Source: Deltaproteobacteria bacterium (lineage in GTDB: Bacteria > Desulfobacterota > DSM-4660 > Desulfatiglandales > HGW-15). Taken from it: 18,681 nucleotides of DNA. The position numbers and the translations under genes were made by a program. The DNA lies in assembly GCA_020342025.1 (NCBI GenBank), contig CP070840.1, positions 3,672,252 through 3,690,932 on the forward strand. The letters are read 5' to 3'. Positions 1-7,868 of the stretch are shown one piece after another (the first letter of the stretch is position 1; every line of letters starts with the position of its first letter). The notes beneath the pieces are model-generated. The model worked only from the letters and a program-made list of their open reading frames with translations, searched no databases and was not told where the DNA came from.

Positions 1-2
1 AT

Positions 3-596
3 AGATCCGAAGGCTCTCTTGACGAAGAAAGCATGGAATACTGCAATCAAATCCTGAAAGCTTCGGAGCAAATGGTCAGCCTCGTGGAGAATATCAATTC
101 CTATGTTGTAACAAAGGAGGTCCCTTTAAACATCGAGAAGATCAATGTGAAAGAGATTATGAAAGAAATTAGAAATGAATTTTCTGCAATTCTTAAAGAG
201 CGCCAAATTGTGTGGTCAGAACCTGAGGTCATGCCCGAAATCTGGGCAGACAGGATAGCTTTATCTCGGGTGTTCCGAAATTTGTTGGATAACGCATTGA
301 AGTATGGTGGAAAGGGGCTATTGGAGATCAAGATTGGGTATGAGGAAAACGGAAGAGACCACGTCTTTTCGGTTAGTGATGACGGGGTGGGTATCGAGGC
401 AGGGGAGGAAGAGAAAATCTTTGACGTCTTTCAAAGGAATGAAACGTCCAAAGGGACCGATGGTTCCGGGCTGGGATTGGCTATTGTCAAGGAGATCGCA
501 AAAAGGCATGGGGGCCAGGTATGGACCGATAACCAAAGAGAAAAAGGCTCGGCCTTTTATATTTCCATTTCAAAAAATCTGGGCACTGCGGAGTAG
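3..596 (+). CDS. Histidine kinase, C-terminal part (cut by window start)
   Basis: The reading frame is open from base 3, so the gene begins outside the window and the ATG at 33 is internal. What is visible is the second helix of a dimerisation domain followed by a full HATPase_c domain. Seen motifs are an N box (RVFRNLLDNALKYGG), a G1 box (DDGVGIEAG), an F-box-like KIFDVFQR and a G2 box (GSGLGLAIVKEIAKRHGG). The phospho-acceptor His and any sensor domain lie upstream and cannot be seen. This catalytic region is of the classical HisKA type and differs from the other kinases of the window, which carry the AHEINNPL H box. The universal stress gene follows after 64 bases with its own strong ribosome site, so the two may be cotranscribed. 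The partner regulator is not visible. The family call is secure; the signal is unknown. Confidence 0.93.
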   Translation, partial: RSEGSLDEESMEYCNQILKASEQMVSLVENINSYVVTKEVPLNIEKINVKEIMKEIRNEFSAILKERQIVWSEPEVMPEIWADRIALSRVFRNLLDNALKYGGKGLLEIKIGYEENGRDHVFSVSDDGVGIEAGEEEKIFDVFQRNETSKGTDGSGLGLAIVKEIAKRHGGQVWTDNQREKGSAFYISISKNLGTAE

Positions 597-660
597 TTCC
601 TCGTCTTTGACATGACTCGTTCTTGGTTTCTGGGACTAGAATACGAAAGGAGGACAAATC

Positions 661-1119
661 ATGAAACCCATTAAAAAGATTTTATTCCCAGTCGATTTTT
701 CAGAGGTCTCTCCCAAGATTGCACCATGGGTGCTCATGATGGCGGAGGAATTTGAAGCAGAAATTCATTTGCTCTTTGTGGCACGCGGATTTGGATACTT
801 ATCAGACGTCTATGTCATGCCCGCCACCATCGAGAATATCCAAGGGGAGATTATTAAAGGTGGAGAAACAGCGATGGAGGAATTTGTTGCTGCCCATTTT
901 GAAAGATATCCTGCCCTTAAGGCCAAGGTTATCATAGGAGATGCTGCTGAAAGGATATTGAACTACATTACCTCTGAAGAAATCGACTTGGTTATCATGG
1001 GGACCCATGGCCGAAAGGGGCTGGAACGGGTCTTTTTCGGAAGCGTAGCGGATAGGGTGATCAAGATGGCCCCAGTTCCCGTCTTGAGCATTAACCCTCA
1101 CAGGGCTAAAGAGTTATAG
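661..1119 (+). CDS. Universal stress protein, UspA family, ATP-binding type
   Basis: A 152-residue single-domain protein of the usual Usp length. It begins with the family's beta strand and conserved Asp (KKILFPVDFSE, Asp12) and ends with the nucleotide-binding signature G-x2-G-x9-G-S (Gly114, Gly117, Gly127-Ser128), followed by VADRVIKMAPVPVLSI. Presence of this signature places it in the ATP-binding subgroup by family knowledge. No membrane segment or signal peptide is seen, so it is cytoplasmic. The start is fixed by AAAGGAGG eight bases before the ATG. It lies between a kinase fragment and the first enhancer-like palindrome. Its role in the signalling locus is unknown; Usp proteins next to transporters and kinases often act as nucleotide-responsive accessory proteins, but that is inference here. 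Confidence 0.95.
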   Translation: MKPIKKILFPVDFSEVSPKIAPWVLMMAEEFEAEIHLLFVARGFGYLSDVYVMPATIENIQGEIIKGGETAMEEFVAAHFERYPALKAKVIIGDAAERILNYITSEEIDLVIMGTHGRKGLERVFFGSVADRVIKMAPVPVLSINPHRAKEL

Positions 1120-1177
1120 CCAGGAGTGGGGCAGACCGCCATCGCCACAGCCGCTGTTGAAGTCTCTGCTCTATCCT

Positions 1178-1203
1178 TTGACAACTTGTAAAGAAGCCTG
1201 ACA
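1178..1203 (+). promoter_or_regulatory. Enhancer-like site 1 (palindrome plus YGACA)
   Basis: TTGACAACTTGTAAA at 1178-1192, then six bases, then TGACA at 1199-1203. It matches two other sites in the window (7869 and 12367) at the same internal spacing and differs from the best one at two palindrome positions. A sigma-54 promoter begins 105 bp downstream of the palindrome. Binding by a sigma-54 activator is inferred from this shared geometry. Confidence 0.75.
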
Positions 1204-1295
1204 TCATCTGCCCCTGGTCACAGTCAGCCGCACGCCTTGAGTGGAATAATCCACATGATTTCAATGGCTTTGAGAATATCTTCCTCCCTATCATT

Positions 1296-1312
1296 ATGGC
1301 ATGTGCCTTGCT
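1296..1312 (+). promoter_or_regulatory. Sigma-54 promoter for the receiver at 1351
   Basis: ATGGCATGTGCCTTGCT contains GG (1298-1299), ten bases and GC (1310-1311). It matches the consensus TGGCA at -24 and TTGC at -12. Predicted transcription start is near 1323, giving a leader of roughly 28 bases before the ATG at 1351. The enhancer-like site 1 lies upstream at the spacing repeated in two other promoters. Confidence 0.85.
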
Positions 1313-1350
1313 TAATAGTTTTACGAGCTCCACAATCAAATGGAAGCCTC

Positions 1351-1758
1351 ATGAAAAAAGACTTTACCATCCTCATCGCAGACCGCAATCGCCACGTCCG
1401 GGAATTCTTGAGGCGCGAGCTGATGGCTGAGGGCTACAAGGTTCAATTGGCAAAGACGGGCCGAGAGGTCCTGAACGCCGTATTCGACGACGAACGTCTG
1501 GATCTCCTGATTCTTGATATGGATCTCCCAGATGCAAAGGAGATGTCCCTGTTGGAAAAGGTGGAAGATCGCATCCCGACTTTACCCGTGGTGGTGCACA
1601 CCTTCCTGGAAGAGTATCTCAATCATCAAATCCGATTGAGTACGACGGCTTTTGTTGAAAAAGAGGGAACCAACATTGACCGCCTTAAACAGGTGGTTTT
1701 GGAGGTATTGCGAAAGAGCTATCCCCAGCGGTTTGGCATGGAGCAGGAGATGGCATAA
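1351..1758 (+). CDS. Divergent stand-alone response-regulator receiver
   Basis: A 135-residue protein made only of a receiver domain. The probable phospho-acceptor is Asp56 in DLLILDMDLPD, with Thr84 and Lys104 in the places of the conserved switch Thr and Lys. The acidic pocket is altered: the usual Asp-Asp pair near the N terminus is Ala10-Asp11 (LIADRN), and the usual MPG after the Asp is LPD. No DNA-binding or enzymatic domain follows. The frame is open upstream to 1237, but the sigma-54 promoter predicts transcription start near 1323 and the similarity to receivers begins at MKKDFTIL, so 1351 is the start. The ribosome site is weak (TGGAAG). It forms a one-gene unit between a sigma-54 promoter and a hairpin terminator. 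Whether it is still phosphorylated is open. Confidence 0.9.
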   Translation: MKKDFTILIADRNRHVREFLRRELMAEGYKVQLAKTGREVLNAVFDDERLDLLILDMDLPDAKEMSLLEKVEDRIPTLPVVVHTFLEEYLNHQIRLSTTAFVEKEGTNIDRLKQVVLEVLRKSYPQRFGMEQEMA

Positions 1759-1866
1759 CACGTAGCAGAGGAGAGATATGGGTCGGAGCGCCCAGACGGG
1801 TACAACTCCATAACCCCCGTTAATATCCCTTGATCAGACTCAGCGCAATACCGGTGAGGAGCGTGG

Positions 1867-1900
1867 CAGAGGAACATTCCCTATGTTCCTCTGACTTTTA
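1867..1900 (+). terminator. Hairpin terminator after the divergent receiver
   Basis: CAGAGGAACAT (1867-1877) and ATGTTCCTCTG (1883-1893) form a perfect 11-bp stem with a five-base loop, followed by ACTTTTA. The T tract is short, so termination may be partial. It separates the receiver unit from transporter 1. Confidence 0.75.
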
Positions 1901-2080
1901 TCCAGTTAAAGATTGAACCGCCATAATGGGAGGCAGATGCCACAGGAGAGGTGCGTAAGCCTCTATTATCGTTTAAGAAAATAGGTTGAGAAATTTTGCA
2001 CAAGAGAGTTGACAAGATCCTGGCGTTTTGGTCCATGTTTACAGCATTTTCTACCGCACCAGATGAAAGGAGGACCAAAC
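1901..2080 (+). other. Leader region of transporter 1 without a clear promoter
   Basis: After the terminator there is no gene. A perfect -35 hexamer TTGACA sits at 2009-2014, but no good -10 hexamer lies 16-18 bases after it. I found no GG-N10-GC sigma-54 match with the right context and no copy of the enhancer-like palindrome. A single half-like TTTACA occurs at 2038. Transporter 1 must have a promoter here or be read through from upstream. Confidence 0.4.
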
Positions 2081-3661
2081 ATGTTTCTGAAAAACAAGGG
2101 CGTCCAGCTCTGCATGGCTCTAGCGCTGGGTGTTGTTGTACTTCTCCTGCCCAGACCCGAAGGGACGAAATTTCGAATAACGGGTGACAACAACCAGACG
2201 TTCCTTCAGCAGGTCGGCCAGCATTTCACCCTCGTTTCTAGCGAAAAAGACGATGCCAAAGGATATCTCGTGGAGGCAAAAAACCCCGGAAGCGAAGCAT
2301 CTACAGTAGCATTCTTGCGCCAAAAGGCTTTGGAACTGAAAATGAAAGGACTCCGGGTGGATTACTTTGATGGTCTCTCTCCGTTGGCAAAGAGATTTCT
2401 CGCGGTCCTGGTAGTATTGATTTTTCTTTTTGTGGTAGAACCGGTCCCGTTAGAGATTACCGCCATATGTATTGGCATTTTCTTGGTCGTCATGGGCATT
2501 GCAGACGTCAAGGATGCCTGGGCGCCCTACATGCATCCTGTGGTTGTCTTTATCATGTGCTGTCTGATCTTTGCCGTGGCCTTAGACAAGGCAGGGTTAA
2601 CGAAGCGGCTCGGCTACTTCATTATTGGGAAAGCCGGAAGAAGCGTTACACGGTTCACCTTTATTCTTGCGGTGGGTCTGGGCATCAGCTCATCATTTAT
2701 GCATGATGCCGCAGCCTGTGCCATAGGCATCGTAACCATGCTCCCCTTAATGAGGGCTGTGGGGATTGAGCCTCATACCAGAACGGCGAGGTTTATGATG
2801 ATCTCATTGGCCTTTGCCTGTTCATGCGGGGGCATGGGGACGCTGGTGGGTGGAGGCCGCTGCATGGTGGCTGCCGCGTTTCTCAAGGAGTTTACGGGCA
2901 TAGAGATCACCTTTTTGGATTGGATAAAGTACGCCATGCCTGCGGCCATTATCACGGTACCAGCGGCGGTGGGGGTTAGTTACCTCGTCTTTCGGCCGGA
3001 TCCGAAATTCCAGCTTCCGGAATTGGGTGAAGGCTTGGGTCCCTGGCGCCCCATGGAGAAAAAAGCGTTGATTATTAGCATACTTACCTTCATCCTATGG
3101 TTAACAAAGGAATATCACGGAGTACATTACTCGGTAACGGGAATGTTAGGCGTGGCCGCCCTGGTCCTTATGGGGGTTTTGAAATGGGAGGATATCCACG
3201 AAAACCTTGAGTGGGGAACGGCCCTGTTTATTTTTGGTGGGGGGATTTCCCTGGGGCTGGCCATGGGCTATTCGGGAGCGGCCGATTATTTTGCGAACCT
3301 CTTTTTCCCTCTGATTCAGGGCGGTGGCTGGCTGTTGCTTTTCATCGGCGTTGGTGTTTTCGGGGCTCTGGTCACCAATGCCATGGCCAATGTGGCCGCT
3401 GCGGCCCTCATACTTCCTATTGTCATACCCATGGCCCAACGGGAAGGGGTGAATCCGACCGTTCTGGCGCTCTGTCTGGGTATGGCCACCTCCTTTGCCA
3501 TGCTCTTGGTGATCGGTTGTCCCCCCAATGCGATTTCATATAGCTATCGGTATTTTAAGGCAGCAGATCTGACCAAGGCAGGTGCTGTGGCCACTCCGAT
3601 TCTACTGGGGATTCTGGTTCTGGTGGCAGCCATCTGGTGGAAGATCCTGGGACTCGTATGA
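2081..3661 (+). CDS. SLC13/DASS-type anion transporter 1
   Basis: A 526-residue polytopic inner-membrane protein. It has one N-terminal membrane helix (about residues 8-24), a hydrophilic stretch of about 80 residues (24-104), then the long hydrophobic body of the divalent anion:sodium symporter family. Two pseudo-repeats are visible: the first around SSSFMHDAAACAI (residues 203-215) with GGMGTLVGGGRC (250-261), the second around LVTNAMANVAAAALILP with the family ending CPPNAIS. In characterised members the first site reads Ser-Asn-Thr and binds sodium; here it reads His208-Asp209-Ala. Arg260 sits where the family has a Pro-Asn dipeptide. The start is fixed by AAAGGAGGACC before ATG 2081; an in-frame ATG at 2009 lacks a ribosome site. 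The kinase fusion follows 25 bases after its stop, indicating an operon. Substrate unknown (sulfate, dicarboxylate or another anion). Confidence 0.88.
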   Translation: MFLKNKGVQLCMALALGVVVLLLPRPEGTKFRITGDNNQTFLQQVGQHFTLVSSEKDDAKGYLVEAKNPGSEASTVAFLRQKALELKMKGLRVDYFDGLSPLAKRFLAVLVVLIFLFVVEPVPLEITAICIGIFLVVMGIADVKDAWAPYMHPVVVFIMCCLIFAVALDKAGLTKRLGYFIIGKAGRSVTRFTFILAVGLGISSSFMHDAAACAIGIVTMLPLMRAVGIEPHTRTARFMMISLAFACSCGGMGTLVGGGRCMVAAAFLKEFTGIEITFLDWIKYAMPAAIITVPAAVGVSYLVFRPDPKFQLPELGEGLGPWRPMEKKALIISILTFILWLTKEYHGVHYSVTGMLGVAALVLMGVLKWEDIHENLEWGTALFIFGGGISLGLAMGYSGAADYFANLFFPLIQGGGWLLLFIGVGVFGALVTNAMANVAAAALILPIVIPMAQREGVNPTVLALCLGMATSFAMLLVIGCPPNAISYSYRYFKAADLTKAGAVATPILLGILVLVAAIWWKILGLV

Positions 3662-3685
3662 GGTTGGTTTTAGAATTTGGAAGCC

Positions 3686-4888
3686 ATGGACGACATCAGT
3701 GTTCTCCTTGTTGACGACGAGGACGAGTTTCGGCAAACCATCGCCAAGCGTCTTGCAAAAAGGGGTTTTACCCTTGAGCAGGCAAGAAACGGAGAGGCGT
3801 GCTTAAGCATGCTTGAGAATAAGTCCATAGACGTGGTGGTGCTGGACGTTAGGATGCCAGGTATGAACGGGATTGAGGTCCTTAACCATATAAAGGGAAG
3901 GTATCCAAAGACGGAGGTCATACTCCTAACGGGCCATGCGACCACGGAGGACGGCGTTGAAGGCATCAAATCAGGGGCCTTTGACTACCTTATGAAGCCC
4001 ATAAAACTGGAACATCTGCTGGGTAAAATCAGGCAGGCTTGGGAAAAGATCCAGCGAGAAAAGGAGAGGATAAAAGAGGCCGAATTTAGATCTAAGATGG
4101 AGCAGCAGATGATTGCCTGTGAGAGACTGGCGTCTCTAGGAACACTTGCCGCGGGCGTGGCCCATGAAATTAACAACCCTCTGGCGATTATAAAGGAATC
4201 CGCCGGCTGGATGAAGCTTCTCCTTGAAAAAACGGAACAGGAGCAAATGCCCCGAAAGCAGGATCTTTGCAAGGCCCTGAATAAGATTGAAAATAGCATT
4301 GAAAGGGCCAGGCGAATTACCCATCAGCTTCTGGGGTTTGCCAGGAAGACCGATTCTGTCCTTTGTGAGACAAACATCAAAGAGCTGGTTGAAGAGACTG
4401 TTGAACTCGTGAAAAGGGAAGCGACTTATAAAGAGATCGAAATTTCGCAGCAGATGGATTCATCCCTTAAGACCTTTTGGACGGACCCATATCAGTTACG
4501 GCAGGTCCTCATGAATCTCCTGACCAACGCGGTTCATGCCACAGGCGTAAGAGGCAAGATCACGGTGATTGTAGAAAATCAAGGCGACCAGGTGGTTCTC
4601 ACAGTGAAAGACACTGGACGGGGAATTCCCAAAGAAAACATGGAGCGTATTTTCGAGCCCTTTTTCAGCACCAAGGCGCCAGGAGAAGGCACAGGCCTCG
4701 GTCTTTTCGTGAGTCGAGGCATGGTGGAGAGGCTTGGCGGAACCATCATCGTAGAGAGCCAACTCGGTAAAGGGGCCAGTTTTTGTGTCAGGCTCCCTAA
4801 GCATCCTCGAGCAGAAATAGGTTTGGAAAAGGATGGCCCAGTGGACTGGATCGAAAAGATAAAGGAATTTCATAAAAATGCCCAATAG
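3686..4888 (+). CDS. Soluble receiver-histidine kinase fusion
   Basis: About 400 residues with no membrane segment. Order: receiver domain (residues 1-115; VLLVDDEDEF, Asp54 in VVLDVRMPG, switch Thr in LLTGHAT, Lys in LMKPI), charged coiled coil (about 120-145), dimerisation domain with phospho-acceptor His160 in AHEINNPL, then HATPase_c with N box (LMNLLTNAVHATG), G1 (DTGRGIP) and G2 (GTGLGLFVSRGMVERLGG). The N-terminal receiver is the same type as the stand-alone receivers nearby. Input therefore probably arrives by phosphotransfer or protein contact rather than a periplasmic ligand. It follows transporter 1 by 25 bases and precedes another receiver by about 50. An alternative TTG start at 3677 adds three residues; neither start has a good ribosome site. 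Output partner is inferred to be the following receiver. Confidence 0.93.
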   Translation: MDDISVLLVDDEDEFRQTIAKRLAKRGFTLEQARNGEACLSMLENKSIDVVVLDVRMPGMNGIEVLNHIKGRYPKTEVILLTGHATTEDGVEGIKSGAFDYLMKPIKLEHLLGKIRQAWEKIQREKERIKEAEFRSKMEQQMIACERLASLGTLAAGVAHEINNPLAIIKESAGWMKLLLEKTEQEQMPRKQDLCKALNKIENSIERARRITHQLLGFARKTDSVLCETNIKELVEETVELVKREATYKEIEISQQMDSSLKTFWTDPYQLRQVLMNLLTNAVHATGVRGKITVIVENQGDQVVLTVKDTGRGIPKENMERIFEPFFSTKAPGEGTGLGLFVSRGMVERLGGTIIVESQLGKGASFCVRLPKHPRAEIGLEKDGPVDWIEKIKEFHKNAQ

Positions 4889-4941
4889 GCCTTTAATGCC
4901 GTTTATTTTCAATTCAGCAAATATTTGGGGGGCAAATGACG

Positions 4942-5382
4942 ATGATAAAGGTACCAACAAAAGTTCTTGTGGTCGATGATGAAAAAGATTTTGTAGAGAT
5001 GCTTTCTTTGAGATTGAATGAGTCGGGGGAAAAAGTTGCCGGGGTCTATAGTGGCAAAGAATGTCTCGAAACACTGGAGAAAGAGGATATTGATGTGGTC
5101 ATTTTGGATATTAAGATGCCCGGGATGGATGGGATGGAGACTCTGAAGGAGATAAAAAAGCGATTCCCACTTGTTGAAGTCATCATGTTGACCGGGCATG
5201 GGACCATCGAAACGGCGGTGGAGGGAATGAAGTTAGGGGCCTATGATTACCTATTGAAGCCTTCCGAGTTCGATGACCTGACGGCTAAACTGACAGGAGC
5301 CCGAAAGAGGAAAGAGGAGCATGAGGAACGGATCAGAAAGGCAGAAAGTCGGATTCTTCTAAGAAAAGGGGGAAATATTTAG
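4942..5382 (+). CDS. Stand-alone response-regulator receiver
   Basis: A receiver-only protein of 146 residues from ATG 4942; an in-frame ATG at 4936 would give 148. GGGGGG at 4927-4932 is nine bases from 4942 and three from 4936, which favours 4942. All catalytic residues are present: acidic pair in VLVVDDEKDF, phospho-acceptor Asp (56 or 58) in VVILDIKMPG, Thr in IMLTGHG and Lys in YLLKPS. After the receiver comes a charged helical tail (RKEEHEERIRKAESRILL) resembling the tails of the receivers at 7336, 11803 and 14404. There is no output domain. By position it is the partner of the receiver-kinase fusion that ends 53 bases upstream. Confidence 0.93.
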   Translation: MIKVPTKVLVVDDEKDFVEMLSLRLNESGEKVAGVYSGKECLETLEKEDIDVVILDIKMPGMDGMETLKEIKKRFPLVEVIMLTGHGTIETAVEGMKLGAYDYLLKPSEFDDLTAKLTGARKRKEEHEERIRKAESRILLRKGGNI

Positions 5383-5542
5383 GGCGTGAATTTCAGAGTG
5401 TCCCAAACTGTGGAAACATTGATAGAGTGGATCTCATCGTGCAACCATACTGTAGATTAAAAGAAGATATTGCGCCCCTGGTGGTAGTGACATCGCCTCC
5501 AGGTCATTGATTCGAAAGAAAGAGAGGGTAAAATAGTTTACT

Positions 5543-7204
5543 ATGCCCGCCGCAATCCACGCGAAACTTCAAAGAAAGATTATTTCTCTCACTTTGCTGG
5601 TTTCTCTTGCCCCCCTTCTACTTCTTGGTACCTGGATTTATTATCAGTTCGCCAAAATGCACCTAGATAAAATAGAGGAGCAGATAAGGTACAGGGCCAG
5701 GGCACAAGCTGAGGCCGTGGATCTATTTCTGAAGGAACGCACCGCCATTCTTTCATCCATGGCCGACACCCACAGGTTCCAGTATATGGTCCAGGAGGAT
5801 AATCTCTCGAGAATATTCGAGGTCATGAATCTCCGGGCCGGGGCTTTCGTGGACTTAGGGGTTATTGACAGTGCGGGTGCCCACCGGGCATATGTGGGGC
5901 CGTACGATCTGAGAGGCCTCAACTACTATGATCAGCCATGGTTTGATGAGGTAATGAGCAAGGGCGTATACATCAGTGATGTATACACGGGATATCGGCA
6001 GTTACCGCATTTTATCATTGCCGTGCTCCGCCGGGAAAAACAACAAAGCTGGATTTTGAGGGCCACAATCGATCCTGAGATCTTCGGGAGCATCGTACGG
6101 GCGGCTAAGGTGGGGAAAACAGGCGATGCTTACATTGTAAATAGAGGAGGGGTTTTTCAGACCCGTCCCCGATTTTATGGTGAGATTCTCTCGAAAACGG
6201 GATTGGATCCTACCCTGTTCGGGCAAGAGACGACAGTGGTGGAAAAGACGGATGAGCATGGCAAGAAACTGATCTATGCAGGGAACTGGCTGAAGGGTAA
6301 CAAATGGCTCTTGATTATCAGCCGGGATCCAGCCGAGGAGATGAAGGGGCTGTTTGCAACTCGAAATGTGGAAATAGGGATCATCAGTGCTGGTATTTTG
6401 GCCATCATTATCACAACCATCTTAACGACTCGGATGACCATCAACCGTCTAATAGAGTCCTACGCCAAGCTGAGTGAACTCAATGCCAAACTTTTTCACT
6501 CGGATAAATTGGCCGCATTAGGCAAAATGGGCGCCAGTGTGGCGCACGAGATCAATAATCCTTTGAGCATCGTCATTCAGAAAATTGGCTGGGTCCAAGA
6601 TCTAATGGCCGAGGAAGAGTTCCGTGATAGCAGGCATTTTAAAGAGTACGAAACTTCCCTCGATAAAATGATATATCACCTTGAGCGCATCCGAAAAGTT
6701 GTGCACAACATGTTGGGCTATGCCCGGAGAATGGAACCGCGTTTGGAAGATGTGGACATTAATGAAACCATAAATCAAACCATTGGCCTGTTAGAGAATT
6801 ATGCCAGGATCAATAACATTGACATTCAGACGGATCTCTCACCTGATCTGCCGGTCGTTGCCAGCGATCAGAGTAAACTGCAGCAAGTATTCTTGAATCT
6901 GATATCCAACGCCATTGACGCCATAGGGAATGACGGGATAGTTGAAGTAACAAGCCAAAAAAAGGCCGCACAGATCCTCGTCAGGATAAAAGACAATGGC
7001 TCAGGGATGACTGAAGAACAGCAGAAAAAGGTTTTTGATCCCTTTTACACCACCAAGGCCACCGGAAAGGGCACAGGACTCGGACTCTGGGTCAGCTACG
7101 ACATTATCGAACAAATGGGAGGAAGCATCACTTTGAAAAGTGAAGTGGGGGAAGGCTCCACGTTCACTGTCCAGATTCCGATAGTGCTCCCGGAAAAAAA
7201 ATAG
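5543..7204 (+). CDS. Membrane dCache-domain histidine kinase (copy 1)
   Basis: A 553-residue sensor kinase. An N-terminal membrane helix (about 13-35) and a second (about 277-298) enclose a roughly 240-residue periplasmic domain of double-Cache type, with the stretch QPWFDEVMSKGVYISDVY (131-148) and RQLPHFIIAV (152-161). No HAMP domain is evident; a short coiled coil leads to the H box with His335 in AHEINNPL. HATPase_c follows: N box ([13 protein letters not shown], Asn456), G1 (DNGSGM) and G2 (GTGLGLWVSYDIIEQMGG). The Arg of the known dCache amino-acid motif (RxWY) is Gln here, which argues against a plain amino-acid ligand. The ribosome site is distant (GAGAGGG, about 16 bases). It pairs with the receiver at 7336. 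The pair is a close paralogue of 9876-12267. Ligand unknown. Confidence 0.95.
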   Translation: MPAAIHAKLQRKIISLTLLVSLAPLLLLGTWIYYQFAKMHLDKIEEQIRYRARAQAEAVDLFLKERTAILSSMADTHRFQYMVQEDNLSRIFEVMNLRAGAFVDLGVIDSAGAHRAYVGPYDLRGLNYYDQPWFDEVMSKGVYISDVYTGYRQLPHFIIAVLRREKQQSWILRATIDPEIFGSIVRAAKVGKTGDAYIVNRGGVFQTRPRFYGEILSKTGLDPTLFGQETTVVEKTDEHGKKLIYAGNWLKGNKWLLIISRDPAEEMKGLFATRNVEIGIISAGILAIIITTILTTRMTINRLIESYAKLSELNAKLFHSDKLAALGKMGASVAHEINNPLSIVIQKIGWVQDLMAEEEFRDSRHFKEYETSLDKMIYHLERIRKVVHNMLGYARRMEPRLEDVDINETINQTIGLLENYARINNIDIQTDLSPDLPVVASDQSKLQQVFLNLISNAIDAIGNDGIVEVTSQKKAAQILVRIKDNGSGMTEEQQKKVFDPFYTTKATGKGTGLGLWVSYDIIEQMGGSITLKSEVGEGSTFTVQIPIVLPEKK

Positions 7205-7335
7205 GCACCTGCTCATTTCCTGGGGACCAGGAGAGCCCTGAATGCAAGGAGCAAGGTGAAGGCAACTTAGAGGCAAAACCCAAAAATCAAAATCCTTACT
7301 TTCTTTAGGCTTTATGCATTCGTAGAGGAGGCAGT

Positions 7336-7764
7336 ATGGAATTTTTTAGTGTTTTGATAGTGGATGACGAGGAAGATTTTGTAGAAACTATGGTGAATCG
7401 GCTAAAAAAGAGGAAAATAGATATAACGGGCGTTCTGAGTGGTGAAGAAGCCTTGGAACTGATGAATAAAAGGCCATTTGATGTGGTCATCCTGGATATC
7501 AAGATGCCCGGCGGAATGGACGGTATTGAATGTTTAAGGGAAATGAAAAAGATTCAACCGATTGCTGAGGTTATTCTGCTTACCGGACACGGGTCCGTGG
7601 AGACCAGTATTGAAGGCATGAAATTGGGCGCATTTGATTACCTTCTAAAGCCCGTGTCATTGGAAGACCTCCTCACCAAGTTGCAGCACGCCTTTGAAAA
7701 AAAGGATGAGCACGAGCAAAAGATACGACGGGCCAAAATCAGGGAAGCGCTGCGACATGAATAG
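7336..7764 (+). CDS. Stand-alone response-regulator receiver
   Basis: A 142-residue receiver-only protein with a complete active site: Asp10-Asp11 (LIVDDEED), Asp54 (VVILDIKMP), Thr83 (LLTGHG) and Lys105 (YLLKPV). After the phospho-acceptor it reads KMPGGMDG, with one Gly more than the usual KMPGMDG; only the paralogue at 11803 shares this. A charged tail (EKKDEHEQKIRRAKIREAL) replaces an output domain. AGGAGG six bases before the ATG gives a secure start. It lies 131 bases after the dCache kinase and is probably its phosphorylation partner. It is the last gene before the second enhancer-like site. Confidence 0.95.
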   Translation: MEFFSVLIVDDEEDFVETMVNRLKKRKIDITGVLSGEEALELMNKRPFDVVILDIKMPGGMDGIECLREMKKIQPIAEVILLTGHGSVETSIEGMKLGAFDYLLKPVSLEDLLTKLQHAFEKKDEHEQKIRRAKIREALRHE

Positions 7765-7823
7765 GTCCGGCTTTTTGGCGAAAGGCAGATTTTTCAAAAG
7801 CTGAAAATATATGCTTGCCGTTC

Positions 7824-7847
7824 AGGGTGATCCATGATCATTGCCCT
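7824..7847 (+). repeat. Inverted repeat downstream of the receiver at 7336
   Basis: AGGG-TGATC-CAT-GATCA-TTG-CCCT: a perfect five-base inner stem with a three-base loop, and an outer four-base stem interrupted by TTG. No T tract follows on the + strand, so it is not a typical terminator. It lies between the receiver stop and the second enhancer-like site. It could be a weak transcript end or a protein site. Confidence 0.4.
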
Positions 7848-7868
7848 AAAACGAAGGCATATCCAACC

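Noticed and set aside
1984..2001. GG ... TTTTGCA upstream of transporter 1 as a sigma-54 promoter.
   Set aside because: The spacing between GG and GC is 12 rather than 10 bases.
5428..5443. GTGGATCTCATCGTGC upstream of the kinase at 5543 fits GG-N10-GC.
   Set aside because: It lacks the TGGCAC and TTGC context, another GG-N10-GC occurs 57 bp downstream, and no copy of the enhancer-like palindrome is nearby; such matches are frequent by chance.
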